DNA of 64,000 nucleotides, from the NCBI GenBank assembly GCA_903842455.1, contig CAIMLX010000094.1, positions 1 to 64,000 on the forward strand. Reading direction: 5' to 3'. The notes below the pieces were generated by a model. That model was not told the origin of the DNA. It worked only from the letters and a program-made list of their open reading frames with translations, and searched no databases. Positions within the stretch are counted from its first letter, which is position 1; every line of letters starts with the position of its first letter. Positions 17,105 through 26,566 of this stretch are shown here, one piece after another. Both the position numbers and the translations under genes were made by a program. The DNA comes from an uncultured Hyphomicrobiales bacterium (GTDB taxonomy: Bacteria > Pseudomonadota > Alphaproteobacteria > Rhizobiales > Devosiaceae).

Positions 17105-18636
17105 TGAGCATGAACAATCAGGGCCGTCCCACCGGCACCTGCAGCGCAGGCGCGGCGGCGACAGGGTCGTCGCTGCTCCCCAACGAGCCGCTGCTGTTCG
17201 AGATCGGCGACACCGAGCACTCGGGCGTCGACCTGCCCGACGTCGAGATCGACGGGGCCTTCCTCGGCGGCTTCGAGCGCCGCTCGGAGATCGACCTGGC
17301 CGGGCTGACCGAGCCGGAGGCGCTGCGGCACTATGTGCGGCTGAGCCGGCTCAACTACTCCATCGATTCGGGCATGTATCCGCTCGGTTCGTGCACGATG
17401 AAGCACAACCCGCGTCTCAACGAGAAGATGGCGCGACTGCCCGGCTTCGCCGACATTCATCCGCTGCAGCCCGTGTCGACGGTGAAGGGTGCGCTGCGGC
17501 TGATGGACGAACTCGCCCACTGGCTGATGACGCTCACCAACACGGCCGCCGTCTGCCTGACGCCGAAGGCCGGCGCGCATGGCGAGATGGCAGGCATGAT
17601 GGCGATCCGTGCGGCGCAGGACGCGGCAGGGCAGGGTCACCGTAAGGTGGTGCTGGTGCCCGAGAGCGCCCATGGCACCAACCCGGCGACGGCCGCCTTC
17701 CTCGGCTACTCGGTGCGCTCCATCCCGGCACGCGACGATGGCACGGTGGATGTCGAGGCGGTGAAGGCGGCGCTCAGCCCCGACGTTGCGGCGATCATGC
17801 TGACCAACCCCAACACCTGCGGCCTGTTCGAACCCGAGGTGATCGAGATCGCCGCGGCGGTGCACGAGGCCGGTGCGTTCTTCTACTGTGACGGGGCGAA
17901 CTTCAACGCCATCATGGGCGTGGTAAGGCCGGGCGATCTCGGCATCGATGCGATGCACATCAACCTGCACAAGACCTTCTCTACCCCGCATGGCGGTGGC
18001 GGGCCGGGGGCAGGGCCGGTGGTGCTGTCGGCAGCGCTGGCGCCCTTCGCGCCCGTGCCGTTCGTGCGCAAGGGGGAACTGGTCGAGCACGTCGAAGGCC
18101 AGCACCTCGGCCGCATCACCGCCTTCAACGGCCAGATGGGCATGTATGTGCGCGCGCTGACCTACATGCTGAGCCATGGCGGCGACGGACTGGCGCAGGC
18201 GGCCAAGGATGCCGTGCTGAACGCCAACTACATCAAGGCGCGGCTCGAGCGGGCCTTCTCGGTGCCGTTCCCCGGCCAGCCCTGCATGCACGAGGCGCTG
18301 TTCGACGACAGTTTCCTTGCGGGATCCGGGGTCAGCACCCTCGATTTCGCCAAAGCGCTGATCGACGAGGGTTTCCACCCCATGACCATGTACTTCCCGC
18401 TGGTGGTGCATGGGGCCATGCTGGTGGAGCCGACGGAGTCCGAGAGCAAGCAGACGCTCGATCGGTTCTGCGACGTGATGCTGGAGCTGGCCGCAGACGC
18501 GAAGGCCGGCAATGCCGGGCGGTTCACCTCTGCACCGACCCGCGCACCGCGGCGTCGCCTCGACGAGACGCGGGCGGCGCGGCTACCGGTGCTGACCTGG
18601 TCGCGGCCGGAGGAACTGCCGCAGGCAGCCGAGTAG
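17104..18636 (+). CDS. gcvPB: Glycine dehydrogenase (decarboxylating) subunit 2
   Basis: PLP-bearing half of the split P protein, 510 residues. The PLP lysine is in MHINLHKTFSTPHGGGGPG (about K290). Other family segments are DSGMYPLGSCTMKHNPR, LTPKAGAHGEMAGM, and the C-terminal HPMTMYFPLVVHGAMLVEPTE. A short N-terminal stretch (about 20 residues, Gly/Ala/Ser-rich) precedes the conserved part and could reflect a start that is slightly too long. It is the last gene of the riboswitch-controlled operon; gcvL (lpd) is not in the window. Confidence 0.97.
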   Translation: MSMNNQGRPTGTCSAGAAATGSSLLPNEPLLFEIGDTEHSGVDLPDVEIDGAFLGGFERRSEIDLAGLTEPEALRHYVRLSRLNYSIDSGMYPLGSCTMKHNPRLNEKMARLPGFADIHPLQPVSTVKGALRLMDELAHWLMTLTNTAAVCLTPKAGAHGEMAGMMAIRAAQDAAGQGHRKVVLVPESAHGTNPATAAFLGYSVRSIPARDDGTVDVEAVKAALSPDVAAIMLTNPNTCGLFEPEVIEIAAAVHEAGAFFYCDGANFNAIMGVVRPGDLGIDAMHINLHKTFSTPHGGGGPGAGPVVLSAALAPFAPVPFVRKGELVEHVEGQHLGRITAFNGQMGMYVRALTYMLSHGGDGLAQAAKDAVLNANYIKARLERAFSVPFPGQPCMHEALFDDSFLAGSGVSTLDFAKALIDEGFHPMTMYFPLVVHGAMLVEPTESESKQTLDRFCDVMLELAADAKAGNAGRFTSAPTRAPRRRLDETRAARLPVLTWSRPEELPQAAE

Positions 18637-18983
18637 GCCGGGAGTGACTTGCTATGCTCCGTCGCCTCCTCGCGTCTGAGATGGCATCATCGCATAGGAC
18701 TACAGTAGCCGCTGACTACCTCCCGCCCTTGCGGGGGAGGTAGCGTCGCTAGGAGCGTCAGCGACGTAGCAGAGCTAGGAGGGGGGTGTGGCCGAGGGTG
18801 GCCCGATCGGAGCTCGGTGATATCCCCTCCCTACCTTCGCTAAAGGCGCGCCTGCGGCTAAGCTTCGGTACCCTCCCCGCAAGGGGGAGGGTGACCGGTG
18901 GCCTGAATTGCGATGGAGGGACGGCGAGACTGTTGGAAGCGGAGCAACAGCCCGACGCGCGCTTCGAGACCCGAAAACAAAAG
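18637..18983. other. Intergenic region with a repeat element
   Basis: This gap lies between gcvPB and the atpF terminator. It contains one copy of the roughly 200-bp MITE-like element (18706-18906). I see no gene in the remaining sequence on either strand. Confidence 0.7.
18706..18906. repeat. MITE-like element, copy 1
   Basis: A 201-bp element nearly identical over most of its length to 26345-26548. Each end has a GC-rich hairpin of the type CTCCC..CTTGCGGGGGAGG, and the outer ends match as an imperfect inverted repeat (AGCC..CTGA..ACCTCCC against the complement of GGGAGGGTG..CC..GG..CTGA). Inside are GTAGCGTCGCTAGGAGCG and GCGGCTAAGCTTCGGTACC. It holds no coding capacity and is located after gcvPB. 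Confidence 0.8.
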
Positions 18984-19010
18984 AAAAGGCGGGCACTTGG
19001 CCCGCCTTTT
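18984..19010. terminator. Bidirectional terminator after atpF
   Basis: An 11-bp perfect stem (AAAAGGCGGGC / GCCCGCCTTTT) with loop ACTTG. T-rich tracts follow on both strands, so it can end the minus-strand ATP synthase F0 transcript, whose last stop is 23 bases away, and also stop read-through from the gcv side. Confidence 0.88.
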
Positions 19011-19032
19011 TAACTCAGCGCTGCACCAAACC

Positions 19033-19539
19033 TCAGTTCAGCTTGGACGCTACGTCCTTGATCGACTGGTCGACCAGCGCGCCGCCCTTGGTCGCCATCT
19101 GGCGGGTGAGCACCACGCGGGCCGCCTCGACCGCGAGGTCGGCCGAGCGGGCACGAACCTCGGCGATGGCCTGGGCTTCCGCCTGGGCGATCTTGTCGGT
19201 CACCGACTTTTCGCGACGGGCAACCATGGCCTCGAGCGAGTCCTTGGCCTCGGCGGTGAGGCGGAACGCCTCCTCGCGGGCGGCGTCGACGATCGACTGG
19301 GCTTCCTTTTCCGCCTCTTCGCGGCGCCGGGCATAGTCGTCGAGCAGCGCCTTGGCTTCCTTGCGAAGCTGCTCGGCTTCGGCGAGGTCGAGCTCGATCT
19401 TGCGGATGCGCTCATCGAGCATCTTGGCGATCGTCTTGTGAACGCCGAGGTAAATGAGGAGGCCGATGAAGATGACGAGGGCGATCGTCGCCCAGATCGT
19501 CGCGCCGGTGCTGGCGTCGTTGAACCCGAAGTCCCACAT
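19033..19539 (-). CDS. atpF: ATP synthase F0 subunit b
   Basis: Peripheral stalk subunit, 168 residues: one N-terminal membrane helix (IWATIALVIFIGLLIYLGV) followed by a long charged coiled coil (DERIRKIELDLAEAEQLRKEAKALL...). It is the last gene of the F0 operon and lies five bases after atpF'. With atpF' it forms the heterodimeric stalk seen in alphaproteobacteria. A strong terminator hairpin follows at 18984-19010. Confidence 0.95.
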   Translation of the reverse strand: MWDFGFNDASTGATIWATIALVIFIGLLIYLGVHKTIAKMLDERIRKIELDLAEAEQLRKEAKALLDDYARRREEAEKEAQSIVDAAREEAFRLTAEAKDSLEAMVARREKSVTDKIAQAEAQAIAEVRARSADLAVEAARVVLTRQMATKGGALVDQSIKDVASKLN

Positions 19540-19544
19540 GGCGC

Positions 19545-20192
19545 TTAACCCCTGTTCACGATGGCGACGGCGTCGCGGGCTTCCTCAAGGGTCGCGTCGC
19601 CGGTAACCCGGGCAACGACCGCCTGAGCCGTATCGGCCGCGATCTCGTCGACATTGGCGAGTGCCGCCGTCTTGGTCGCAGCGATGCGCGCTTCCGCCTC
19701 GCTGATGCGCGTCGTCAGGCCAGCTTCGACATCCGCACGCCGGTTGTCGATATCGGCCTTGATCGAGACACGAGTCTCCTCGGCGATCGCCTGGGCGTTC
19801 TTGCGGGCTTCGGCAAGCGCGGCCTCGTAGGCAGCGGCGGCCTTCTCGGTCTCCTTGCGGAGCCGTTCGGCCTCGGCCAGGTCGCCTTCGATGCGCGCGC
19901 GGCGCGTGTCGATGATCGACCCGATCTGCGGCAGAGCCACGCGGCTCATCAGCAGATAGAGTGCGCCGAACGTGATGGCGAGCCAGAGCAGCTGGCCAGC
20001 GAAGCCCGACGGATCGAATGGCGGGAACGCGGCGCTGTGCGCCTCTTCTCCACCATGCGCCTCGGTGGTCGCATGCGTGTCTGTCGCATGCTCCCCGGCT
20101 TCGGCAGCCTGCTCGTTTGCAGGGGCGACGACGCCTTCCTGCAGCGAGTCCGCCTGTGCCACGATAATGATGTCCTGGGTCAAACCCGCCAT
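19545..20192 (-). CDS. atpG: ATP synthase F0 subunit b'
   Basis: Second peripheral stalk subunit (often named atpG or atpF2), 215 residues. The conserved part is the membrane helix FAGQLLWLAITFGALYLLMS followed by LPQIGSIIDTRRARIEGDLAEAERL and a long coiled coil. An N-terminal extension of about 60 residues rich in Glu, Ala, His and Thr precedes the helix and is probably disordered. It sits between atpE and atpF in the operon. Confidence 0.93.
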   Translation of the reverse strand: MAGLTQDIIIVAQADSLQEGVVAPANEQAAEAGEHATDTHATTEAHGGEEAHSAAFPPFDPSGFAGQLLWLAITFGALYLLMSRVALPQIGSIIDTRRARIEGDLAEAERLRKETEKAAAAYEAALAEARKNAQAIAEETRVSIKADIDNRRADVEAGLTTRISEAEARIAATKTAALANVDEIAADTAQAVVARVTGDATLEEARDAVAIVNRG

Positions 20193-20277
20193 CTCGAAAC
20201 CCTTAGTGGCCGAACAAGCCCCGGATCGAATGACCCGAGGCCCGAAAGGGGGCGGCGCGAGGCCGCCCGGTGGTCAA

Positions 20278-20505
20278 TCAGACCACGAACAGCAGCAGCA
20301 GCGCGACCAGGAACGAGAAGATGCCCAGCGCTTCGGTCACGGCGAAGCCGAAGATCAGGTTCGAGAACTGGCCAGCAGCGGCAGCCGGGTTGCGCAGGGC
20401 GCCCGACAGGAAGTTCGCGAAGATGTTGGCCACGCCGATAGCGGCGCCAGCCATACCGAAACAGGCAAGACCCGCACCAATGTACTTTGCGGCTTCAGCT
20501 TCCAT
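20278..20505 (-). CDS. atpE: ATP synthase F0 subunit c
   Basis: Proton-carrying ring subunit, 75 residues, two hydrophobic helices joined by the polar loop [14 protein letters not shown]. The proton-binding acid is E58 in [13 protein letters not shown]. No signal sequence is present. Position between atpB and atpF' is the standard rhizobial order. Confidence 0.97.
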   Translation of the reverse strand: MEAEAAKYIGAGLACFGMAGAAIGVANIFANFLSGALRNPAAAAGQFSNLIFGFAVTEALGIFSFLVALLLLFVV

Positions 20506-20582
20506 TTTTCAGTCTCCTTGGCAGCTCTGTTGCTGCGGGTTAGTGGCCGTCCGGTCACCGTGACCGCCGGCGATGGGAAAGG

Positions 20583-21329
20583 TCAGTGACCCGGATGGAT
20601 CGCGTCGTTGATGTACATCGAGGTCAAGAGCGCGAACACGTATGCCTGCAGCACGGCAACCAGGAACTCGAGGGCGGTGATTCCGATCGTCAGGATCAGC
20701 GGCAGCGGCGTGAGCAAAGCGAACCAGCCCAGGCCACCCATCGAGACTATGAAGCCCGCGAACACCTTGAGGGTGATGTGGCCGGCGAGAATGTTGGCGA
20801 AGAGACGAACGCTGAGCGAGATCGGGCGGGAGAGGAACGAGATCACCTCGATCACCGCCACGAGCGGCAGGATGTAGATCGGCACGCCCGAGGGCACGAA
20901 CAGCCGGAGGAACCCGAAGCCGTTCTTCCAGAAGCCGTAGACCACCACCACGATGAACACCAGCATCGCCAGGGCGAACGTGACGATGATGTGGCTGGTG
21001 ACGGTGAAGAAGAAGGGGATCATGCCGAACAGGTTCGCGACCAGCACGAACATGAACAGCGAGAACACGAACGGGAAGAACTTCATCCCCGCCTTGCCCG
21101 CCGAGTCCGACACCATGTTGGCGACGAACTCGTAGAGCATCTCGCTCACCAGCTGCAGCCGGTTGGGTACCATGGCGCGCTTTTGCGTCGACATGATCAG
21201 GTACGCCCCGATCAGGCCGGTGGTCAGCACCATGAACAGCGATGAATTGGTAAAGGAAAATTCGCCAAGCGGGACGATATCGGTAAGGGCGAACTGATGG
21301 ATCGGGTCGACTTTGGTGGGATCGGCCAA
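20583..21329 (-). CDS. atpB: ATP synthase F0 subunit a
   Basis: Stator membrane subunit forming the proton half-channels, 248 residues with five to six helices. The essential arginine is in [21 protein letters not shown], and the C-terminus has [19 protein letters not shown]. It is 77 bases upstream of atpE and 25 bases downstream of atpI. Identity is secure from these motifs. Confidence 0.97.
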   Translation of the reverse strand: MADPTKVDPIHQFALTDIVPLGEFSFTNSSLFMVLTTGLIGAYLIMSTQKRAMVPNRLQLVSEMLYEFVANMVSDSAGKAGMKFFPFVFSLFMFVLVANLFGMIPFFFTVTSHIIVTFALAMLVFIVVVVYGFWKNGFGFLRLFVPSGVPIYILPLVAVIEVISFLSRPISLSVRLFANILAGHITLKVFAGFIVSMGGLGWFALLTPLPLILTIGITALEFLVAVLQAYVFALLTSMYINDAIHPGH

Positions 21330-21354
21330 GTTCTGTTCCTTCAGGCTCTCGCCT

Positions 21355-21735
21355 TCACTCGTCTAGGTCGTTCGGCGCGCCCTGAGCGGCCGTCGGCGGG
21401 TTTGCCGCCTTATTCATCTCGGCCGCCGTGCGGACCACGTTCATCACGCCAGCGGCGAATCCCAACATCAGCATCACTAGCATCAGCCACGGCGTGGTGT
21501 TGAGCCACATATCCAGCAGCCAGCCGATACCAAGGCCCACCAGGATCGCCGCCACGAACTCCGAACCGAGCCTGAGGCCTTTGCCCCAACCGGTCATGGT
21601 GTTCGCCTCGCCGGCCCTTTCGGACCCCTCCGCGCGCCTCTCCCTCTGAGCCCGCGCGATGCGAGCCTCGAGGTCCGAGGTCAGGGGCGTGGTCCCGCCA
21701 GTCTGGGGGCGCTTTGGTTTCTGCGGGTCATTCAT
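21355..21735 (-). CDS. atpI: ATP synthase assembly protein AtpI
   Basis: A 126-residue protein with an N-terminal charged region ([19 protein letters not shown]) followed by two membrane helices, [20 protein letters not shown] and [20 protein letters not shown]. This is the AtpI/AtpQ-like layout (AtpZ/AtpI family) found as the first gene of alphaproteobacterial F0 operons, and it helps c-ring assembly in other species. A good promoter lies about 60 bases upstream on this strand. Confidence 0.9.
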   Translation of the reverse strand: MNDPQKPKRPQTGGTTPLTSDLEARIARAQRERRAEGSERAGEANTMTGWGKGLRLGSEFVAAILVGLGIGWLLDMWLNTTPWLMLVMLMLGFAAGVMNVVRTAAEMNKAANPPTAAQGAPNDLDE

Positions 21736-21794
21736 CCGCCTTCACCTCGCCTCCGGGCTGAAAACCAGCAACCAAGCCCTTGAAAGTCGCGGGC

Positions 21795-21823
21795 AACATA
21801 GTGGCCGCTCCCAATGGTGTCAA
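21795..21823 (-). promoter_or_regulatory. Sigma-70 promoter for the F0 ATP synthase operon
   Basis: On the minus strand TTGACA (21823-21818) and TATGTT (21800-21795) are separated by exactly 17 bases. The predicted transcript start is near 21788, about 50 bases before the atpI start. This is the best match to a consensus promoter that I found in the window. Confidence 0.75.
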
Positions 21824-21950
21824 GCACGTGAACGAAAGCATAAGCATTTGATATTGCACGTACTTTTCTCTTTGGGGGTGGGTGTGACATTGAGTCAGGT
21901 GCGACTCCCGCCTCCCCGATTGCGGCGCCTTGTGGGCAACATGCCCGTCA

Positions 21951-24900
21951 TCACTCCGCCGCCACCGCCACCTGCGCCCCTGAAAGGTCCACCGACACCA
22001 GCTGGCTGACGCCGCGTTCGGCCATGGTAACGCCGAACAGCCGGTCGACGCGGCTCATGGTGATGGGGTTGTGAGTGATGACGAGGAAGCGCGTTTCGGT
22101 GCGCTCCGCCATCATGTCGAGGAGGTTGCAGAAGCGCTCGACATTGGCGTCGTCGAGCGGCGCGTCCACCTCGTCCAGCACGCAGATCGGGGCGGGATTG
22201 GTGAGGAACACCGCAAAGATCAGGCTCATCGCCGTCAGCGCCTGCTCGCCGCCTGAAAGCAGGGTCATGGTAGTGGGCTTCTTGCCGGGCGGGCGGGCGA
22301 TGATCTCGAGGCCGGCCTCGAGCGGATCGTCGCTCTCGACGAACTGCAGCTCGGCGGTGCCGCCGCCGAACAGCGAGGTGAACAGCTCCTGGAAGTGGGC
22401 GTTGACCTTCTCGAACGCCTCGTTGAGCCGCTGGCGGCCTTCACGGTTGAGCGACTGGATGCCGGCGCGCAGCTTGGCGATCGCCGCGATCAGGTCGTCG
22501 CGATCGGTGACCATCAGGTCGAGCTTTTCGCGCACCTCCTCGGCTTCCTTCTCGGCGCCGAGGTTCACCCCGCCCAGCCGTTCGCGTTCGGCCTTGAGGC
22601 GATCCACCTGCGATTCGATTTGCGATTCGGCCGGAAGCGCCTGCTCGGGCCGGAGGCCGGAGGCGGCGAGAGTCTGGCTGGCGCCGATATTGAGGGTTTC
22701 CTCGACCTGCCGCTCGACCTGATGGCGCTGCGCCACAAGGCCCTTGATCCGCTCCTCGACCCGGGCGACTTCGGCGCGCAGGCCGGCAAGCCCATCATGG
22801 GCGAGACGCTGCGCCCGGTCGGCGTCGCGGTGGCGGGTTTCGGCCGTGGCGAGGGCGTCGGCGGCAGCCTTGTGCTCCTTGGACGCGATGTCGATGAGCT
22901 GCTCGAGCTTCTCGCGGCGCTCGTCGAAGCTCTCGGGCGAGGCATCGAGTTCAGCCACCTGCGCGGTGACTTCCCTGGCCCGTGCATCGAGTGTCGCCAG
23001 CTGGCTGGCGGCGCCATCGCGACGGCGCTGCCACGCGGCGGCGTCCTGCGCGATCTGGCCGAGGCGCGACGACCGCATCCGCGCGGCGGTCTCGAAACTG
23101 CCGAGTTTCACACGCGCCTGGTCGGCGCTTGCCCGGAGGTCCGCCAGCGCCGCCTGCCGCGCGACGGCGAGCCCGGCCGCGGCCGAATCGTCGGCGAGGT
23201 CGGCCAGTCCCTTCTCGGCGTCAGTTACGGCGATCGCCGCCTCGGCGCGGGTGGCTTCGAGCCGGGTGCGCGTTTCGGCCAGCGCGGCGGCTCGGGCGGT
23301 GAGTTCGCCGAGGGCCTTCTGTGCCTGGTCGAGGGCCGATTGCGCGGTGGCGATGTCGCGTTGCGCGTTGCGCCACAGGTCGCGCTTCAGCCGCTCGTCG
23401 GTGCGGGCGGTGGCGAGGGCCTCGTTGAGCCCCTGCGCGTCGGCGCGACGGGTGTTGCGGCGGGTGCGGGCTTCGTCGATTTCGGCCGAGAGGTCGGCGA
23501 GACGGTTGCGCTGGCGCAGCTTTTCCGCCGCGGCGGTGGGCGCATCGGGGGCGGCGACGAAGCCGTCCCATCGCCACAACCCGCCGGCCTTGCCGACAAG
23601 GCGCTGGCCGGGCCGCAGCAACGGCACGAGACGCGTGGCGTCTGCAGGGTCAATGAGCCCGACCTGGTCGAGCCGGCGCTTGAGCAGCGGGCTGCCTGAG
23701 ACGAACTGCGAGAGCGGCGTGACGCCCTCGGGAAGGGCAGGGTCGGTCGTGACAGTGGCGCCGGACCAGTGGAGCGGGGCGCGGGAATCGGAGGAGGCTT
23801 CAAGGTCGTCGCCCAGCGCCGCGCCGAGCGCGGTTTCATAACCGGGTGCCACCTTGAGCACATCGACGATGGCGGGGTATTTGCCCGACCCGCCGGCATT
23901 GACGATGCGCGTGAGGGTCTGCGCTTCGGCCTCGAGCCGGGTCAGCGCCGCCTCGATCTGCTGCAGTTCGGGGCGAACGGCATCGGCGGCGGTCTGCGCC
24001 GCGACGGCAGCGGCCTCGGCGGCGATGGCCTGCGATTCGGCTGCACTGGCTTTGGCGCGGGCTACCGCGAGCGCCTCGGTGCGCTGCTGCAGGACGGCGT
24101 CGGAAGCAAGGGTGCGGGCGACCGCCTCGGCTTCTCGCACCACCTCGGCCACCTGCGCTTGAAGGCGCTGTGCGCGGCTGCGAGCCTCAGCAACGGTGCG
24201 CTCCGCGGCACCACGGCGGGCGCGCAACTGCGACAGGGCGTCGGCGGTGGCCCGGGCAGCGGCCTCGGCTGCGGTCACCTCTGACTGGATCTGGGCGACA
24301 CCCGCTCTTGCGGCCTCCAGGGCCTGCGCCTCGCCTGCGACCTCGGCCTCGAGCCGCGTCTTCTCCGCAGCGGCGGATTTCAGCGTCTCGTCGCTTTCGG
24401 CGACAAGGGCGCGCTCGCGCACCCCGTCCTGCTCGATCTGGCGCAGGCGCTCGGTGAGCTCGGCGCGGCGGGACTTTGCGCGCGTCTGCTCGGCTTCCAG
24501 CTGCTCGGCGAGGATGGTGTAGCGCTGCAGCACCGCGCCGGCCTTCGCCTCTTCCTCGCGCAGTGACGCCAGCGCCTGCTGGGCGAGGAACACGAGCTTC
24601 TGCGCTTCCAGTTCGAGGTGCTGCGCCTCGGCGAGTTCGCGGACCAGCCTCGCCTGTGCCGCCTCGGCATCCTTTTCGGCGAAGCGGGCGGCGACCCAAC
24701 GGATGTGGAACAGCGTTGCCTCGGCCCGGCGGATATCGCCCGACAGCGCCCGGTAGCGCACCGCGAGGCGCGCCTGCCGCTTCAGTGTTTCGAGCTGCTG
24801 CTCGACCTGCCCGATGATGTCGTCGACCCGTTCGAGATTGGCTTCGGCGGCGCGGAGGCGGAGTTCGGCCTCGTGGCGGCGCGAGTGTAGGCCGGAAATG

Positions 24901-25406
24901 CCGGCTGCCTCTTCGAGCAGCGCCCGGCGCTGCACCGGCTTGGCGGCGATCAGTTCGCCGATCTGGCCCTGCCGCACGAGGGCAGGGGAGTGGGCGCCGG
25001 TCGAAGCATCGGCGAACAGCAGCTGGACGTCGCGGGCACGCACTTCCTTGCCGTTGACCCGGTAGACCGAGCCTTCTTCGCGCTCGATCCGGCGCGTGAC
25101 TTCGAGCACGTCGGCGGTGTTGAGCGGGGCGGGCGCGGTGCGGTCGGAATTGTCGAGGACGAGGGTGACTTCGGCGGTGTTGCGGCCGGGCCGGCTGCCC
25201 GAACCCGAGAAGATCACGTCGTCCATGCCCGAGGCGCGCATCGCCTTGTACGAGCTTTCGCCCATCACCCAGCGCAGCGCTTCGACCAGATTGGATTTGC
25301 CGCAGCCATTCGGCCCGACAACACCGGAAAGACCCGGCTCGAGCCACAGCTCGGTCGGGTCGCAGAAGGATTTGAAACCGGTGAGCTTGAGGCGCGTGAA
25401 CTTCAT
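21951..25406 (-). CDS. smc: Chromosome segregation ATPase SMC
   Basis: A 1151-residue SMC protein. The Walker A loop VVGPNGCGKSN (about residues 30-40) is at the N-terminal head, followed by a long coiled coil, a hinge around residues 500-640 (YPAIVDVLKVAPGYETALGAALGDDLEA), a second coiled coil and the C-terminal head with the signature LLSGGEQALTAMSLIFAVFL and Walker B PICVLDEVDAPLDD. SMC organises and segregates the chromosome. The ATG at 25406 is preferred over the adjacent GTG. It lies 24 bases downstream of dsbA on the same strand. Confidence 0.97.
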   Translation of the reverse strand: MKFTRLKLTGFKSFCDPTELWLEPGLSGVVGPNGCGKSNLVEALRWVMGESSYKAMRASGMDDVIFSGSGSRPGRNTAEVTLVLDNSDRTAPAPLNTADVLEVTRRIEREEGSVYRVNGKEVRARDVQLLFADASTGAHSPALVRQGQIGELIAAKPVQRRALLEEAAGISGLHSRRHEAELRLRAAEANLERVDDIIGQVEQQLETLKRQARLAVRYRALSGDIRRAEATLFHIRWVAARFAEKDAEAAQARLVRELAEAQHLELEAQKLVFLAQQALASLREEEAKAGAVLQRYTILAEQLEAEQTRAKSRRAELTERLRQIEQDGVRERALVAESDETLKSAAAEKTRLEAEVAGEAQALEAARAGVAQIQSEVTAAEAAARATADALSQLRARRGAAERTVAEARSRAQRLQAQVAEVVREAEAVARTLASDAVLQQRTEALAVARAKASAAESQAIAAEAAAVAAQTAADAVRPELQQIEAALTRLEAEAQTLTRIVNAGGSGKYPAIVDVLKVAPGYETALGAALGDDLEASSDSRAPLHWSGATVTTDPALPEGVTPLSQFVSGSPLLKRRLDQVGLIDPADATRLVPLLRPGQRLVGKAGGLWRWDGFVAAPDAPTAAAEKLRQRNRLADLSAEIDEARTRRNTRRADAQGLNEALATARTDERLKRDLWRNAQRDIATAQSALDQAQKALGELTARAAALAETRTRLEATRAEAAIAVTDAEKGLADLADDSAAAGLAVARQAALADLRASADQARVKLGSFETAARMRSSRLGQIAQDAAAWQRRRDGAASQLATLDARAREVTAQVAELDASPESFDERREKLEQLIDIASKEHKAAADALATAETRHRDADRAQRLAHDGLAGLRAEVARVEERIKGLVAQRHQVERQVEETLNIGASQTLAASGLRPEQALPAESQIESQVDRLKAERERLGGVNLGAEKEAEEVREKLDLMVTDRDDLIAAIAKLRAGIQSLNREGRQRLNEAFEKVNAHFQELFTSLFGGGTAELQFVESDDPLEAGLEIIARPPGKKPTTMTLLSGGEQALTAMSLIFAVFLTNPAPICVLDEVDAPLDDANVERFCNLLDMMAERTETRFLVITHNPITMSRVDRLFGVTMAERGVSQLVSVDLSGAQVAVAAE

Positions 25407-25430
25407 CACGCGCCCCGTGGTGGAGTGCGC

Positions 25431-26093
25431 TTAGGCGGCGAGCAGCGGATCGATCTCGGCCTTGAGTGCTTCAAGCGAAGCGTCCCCAGTCAGCATCTTG
25501 CCATTGATATAGAAGGTCGGCGTGCCCTGGAGCTGGAACTCGCGGGTCGCCTGGTCGCGCATCGTTTCCAGCCCAGAGAACAGGGCCTGATTCGTCAAGG
25601 CAGCGTCATAGGTTTCCTTGGTGAAACCGAGCTGCTGGGCGATTGCAAACATCGCGTCGGCGGGCGTCGGCGACGTGACCCAGTCGTTCTGGGTGCGGAA
25701 GTAGGTATCGACCACCTCGTGGTACTTCTCCGGGCCGGCGGCTTCCGCCAGCATGAACACCACCGCGTCGAGCACGTTGCGGACGAACGGGCGCGGGATG
25801 AACTGGATCTTGTCGGTGTCGATGTATTCGGCCTTGAGCTGCGGGTAGACCGTCTCGTGGAAGGTCTTGCAGTGCGGGCAGGTGGGCGACAGGTATTCGA
25901 TCACCGTCACCTTGGCGTCCTTGTTGCCCACCACATGGTCGGCAACGCCGCCGGCCGGAGCCATCAGCTTGGCGGCATCGAACTGCTGCGCCAGCGCGGC
26001 GGTCGATCCGAAGAGGAAGGACACGCCCGTGCCAGCCGCCGCGGCGACGACGGCAGCGCCCGTCCCGATGAGGATGTTACGACGATTGGCCAC
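25431..26093 (-). CDS. DsbA family thiol-disulfide oxidoreductase
   Basis: A 220-residue periplasmic thioredoxin-fold protein. The N-terminus is basic then hydrophobic (NRRNILIGTGAAVVAAAAGTG) and ends near TAALAQQF, a Sec or possibly Tat signal. The active site is CPHC in YLSPTCPHCKTFHE, and the cis-proline is in LQGTPTFYINGKML. It probably introduces or isomerises disulfides. The GTG start has GGAG eight bases upstream. The dciA-dsbA-smc order on one strand, divergent from mutY, is a familiar alphaproteobacterial arrangement. Confidence 0.94.
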   Translation of the reverse strand: MANRRNILIGTGAAVVAAAAGTGVSFLFGSTAALAQQFDAAKLMAPAGGVADHVVGNKDAKVTVIEYLSPTCPHCKTFHETVYPQLKAEYIDTDKIQFIPRPFVRNVLDAVVFMLAEAAGPEKYHEVVDTYFRTQNDWVTSPTPADAMFAIAQQLGFTKETYDAALTNQALFSGLETMRDQATREFQLQGTPTFYINGKMLTGDASLEALKAEIDPLLAA

Positions 26094-26216
26094 GATATTC
26101 TCCGTTTTGGGTTAGCCGCCTATATCGTGCCGAACTTAGTGGCGGCAAGTTGTACCGGCGATGAACGCGCGTCACAGGCGTTGAACAGTTCGCGACTTCG
26201 AGCCGGCCCGCAGGGC

Positions 26217-26241
26217 AAAATCGCTCCAGTGGAGCGATTTT
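26217..26241. terminator. Perfect hairpin, likely terminator after dciA
   Basis: An 11-bp perfect stem AAAATCGCTCC / GGAGCGATTTT with loop AGT and T tracts on both strands. It lies between dciA and dsbA, so on the minus strand it would stop dciA read-through into dsbA. Confidence 0.65.
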
Positions 26242-26344
26242 AGGCGAGAAGGCCATGAGAGCTGCGCTCGAATGGCAACGGCGACTGCCGTGGACCGAGA
26301 CGGCCCTTCCCCTTACTCGACGGGGCAATTGCTTCGCGCGACAT

Positions 26345-26548
26345 TAGCCACTGATCACCTCCCGCCCTTGCGGGGGAGGTAGCGTCGCTAGGAGCGACAG
26401 CGACGTAGCAGAGCTAGGAGGGGGGTGTGACCGAGGCTGGCCCGACACAACAACCTCGGTAGTACCCCCTCCCTACCTGCGGCTAAGGCGCTGGCGCGCC
26501 TAAGCTTCGGTACCCTCCCCGCAAGGGGGAGGGTGGCCAGCGGGCTGA
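26345..26548. repeat. MITE-like element, copy 2
   Basis: A 204-bp element in the same orientation as 18706-18906. The shared left part runs through GCGGGGGAGGTAGCGTCG and GACGTAGCAGAGCTAGGAGG. The right part shares TAAGCTTCGGTACCCTCCCC and the final GGGAGGGTG. The outer ends (TAGCCACTGATCACCTCCC and the complement of GGGAGGGTGGCCAGCGGGCTGA) pair imperfectly. Middle segments differ by small changes and indels. Confidence 0.8.
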
Positions 26549-26566
26549 CCCGAGCCTTTGAGTTTG

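Larger units (their letters stand above)
26094..26566. other. Intergenic region between dciA and dsbA
   Basis: This 473-base gap carries a terminator-like hairpin (26217-26241) and the second MITE-like element (26345-26548). The 120 bases nearest dsbA should hold its promoter, but I cannot pick one with confidence. No gene is visible. Confidence 0.7.
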
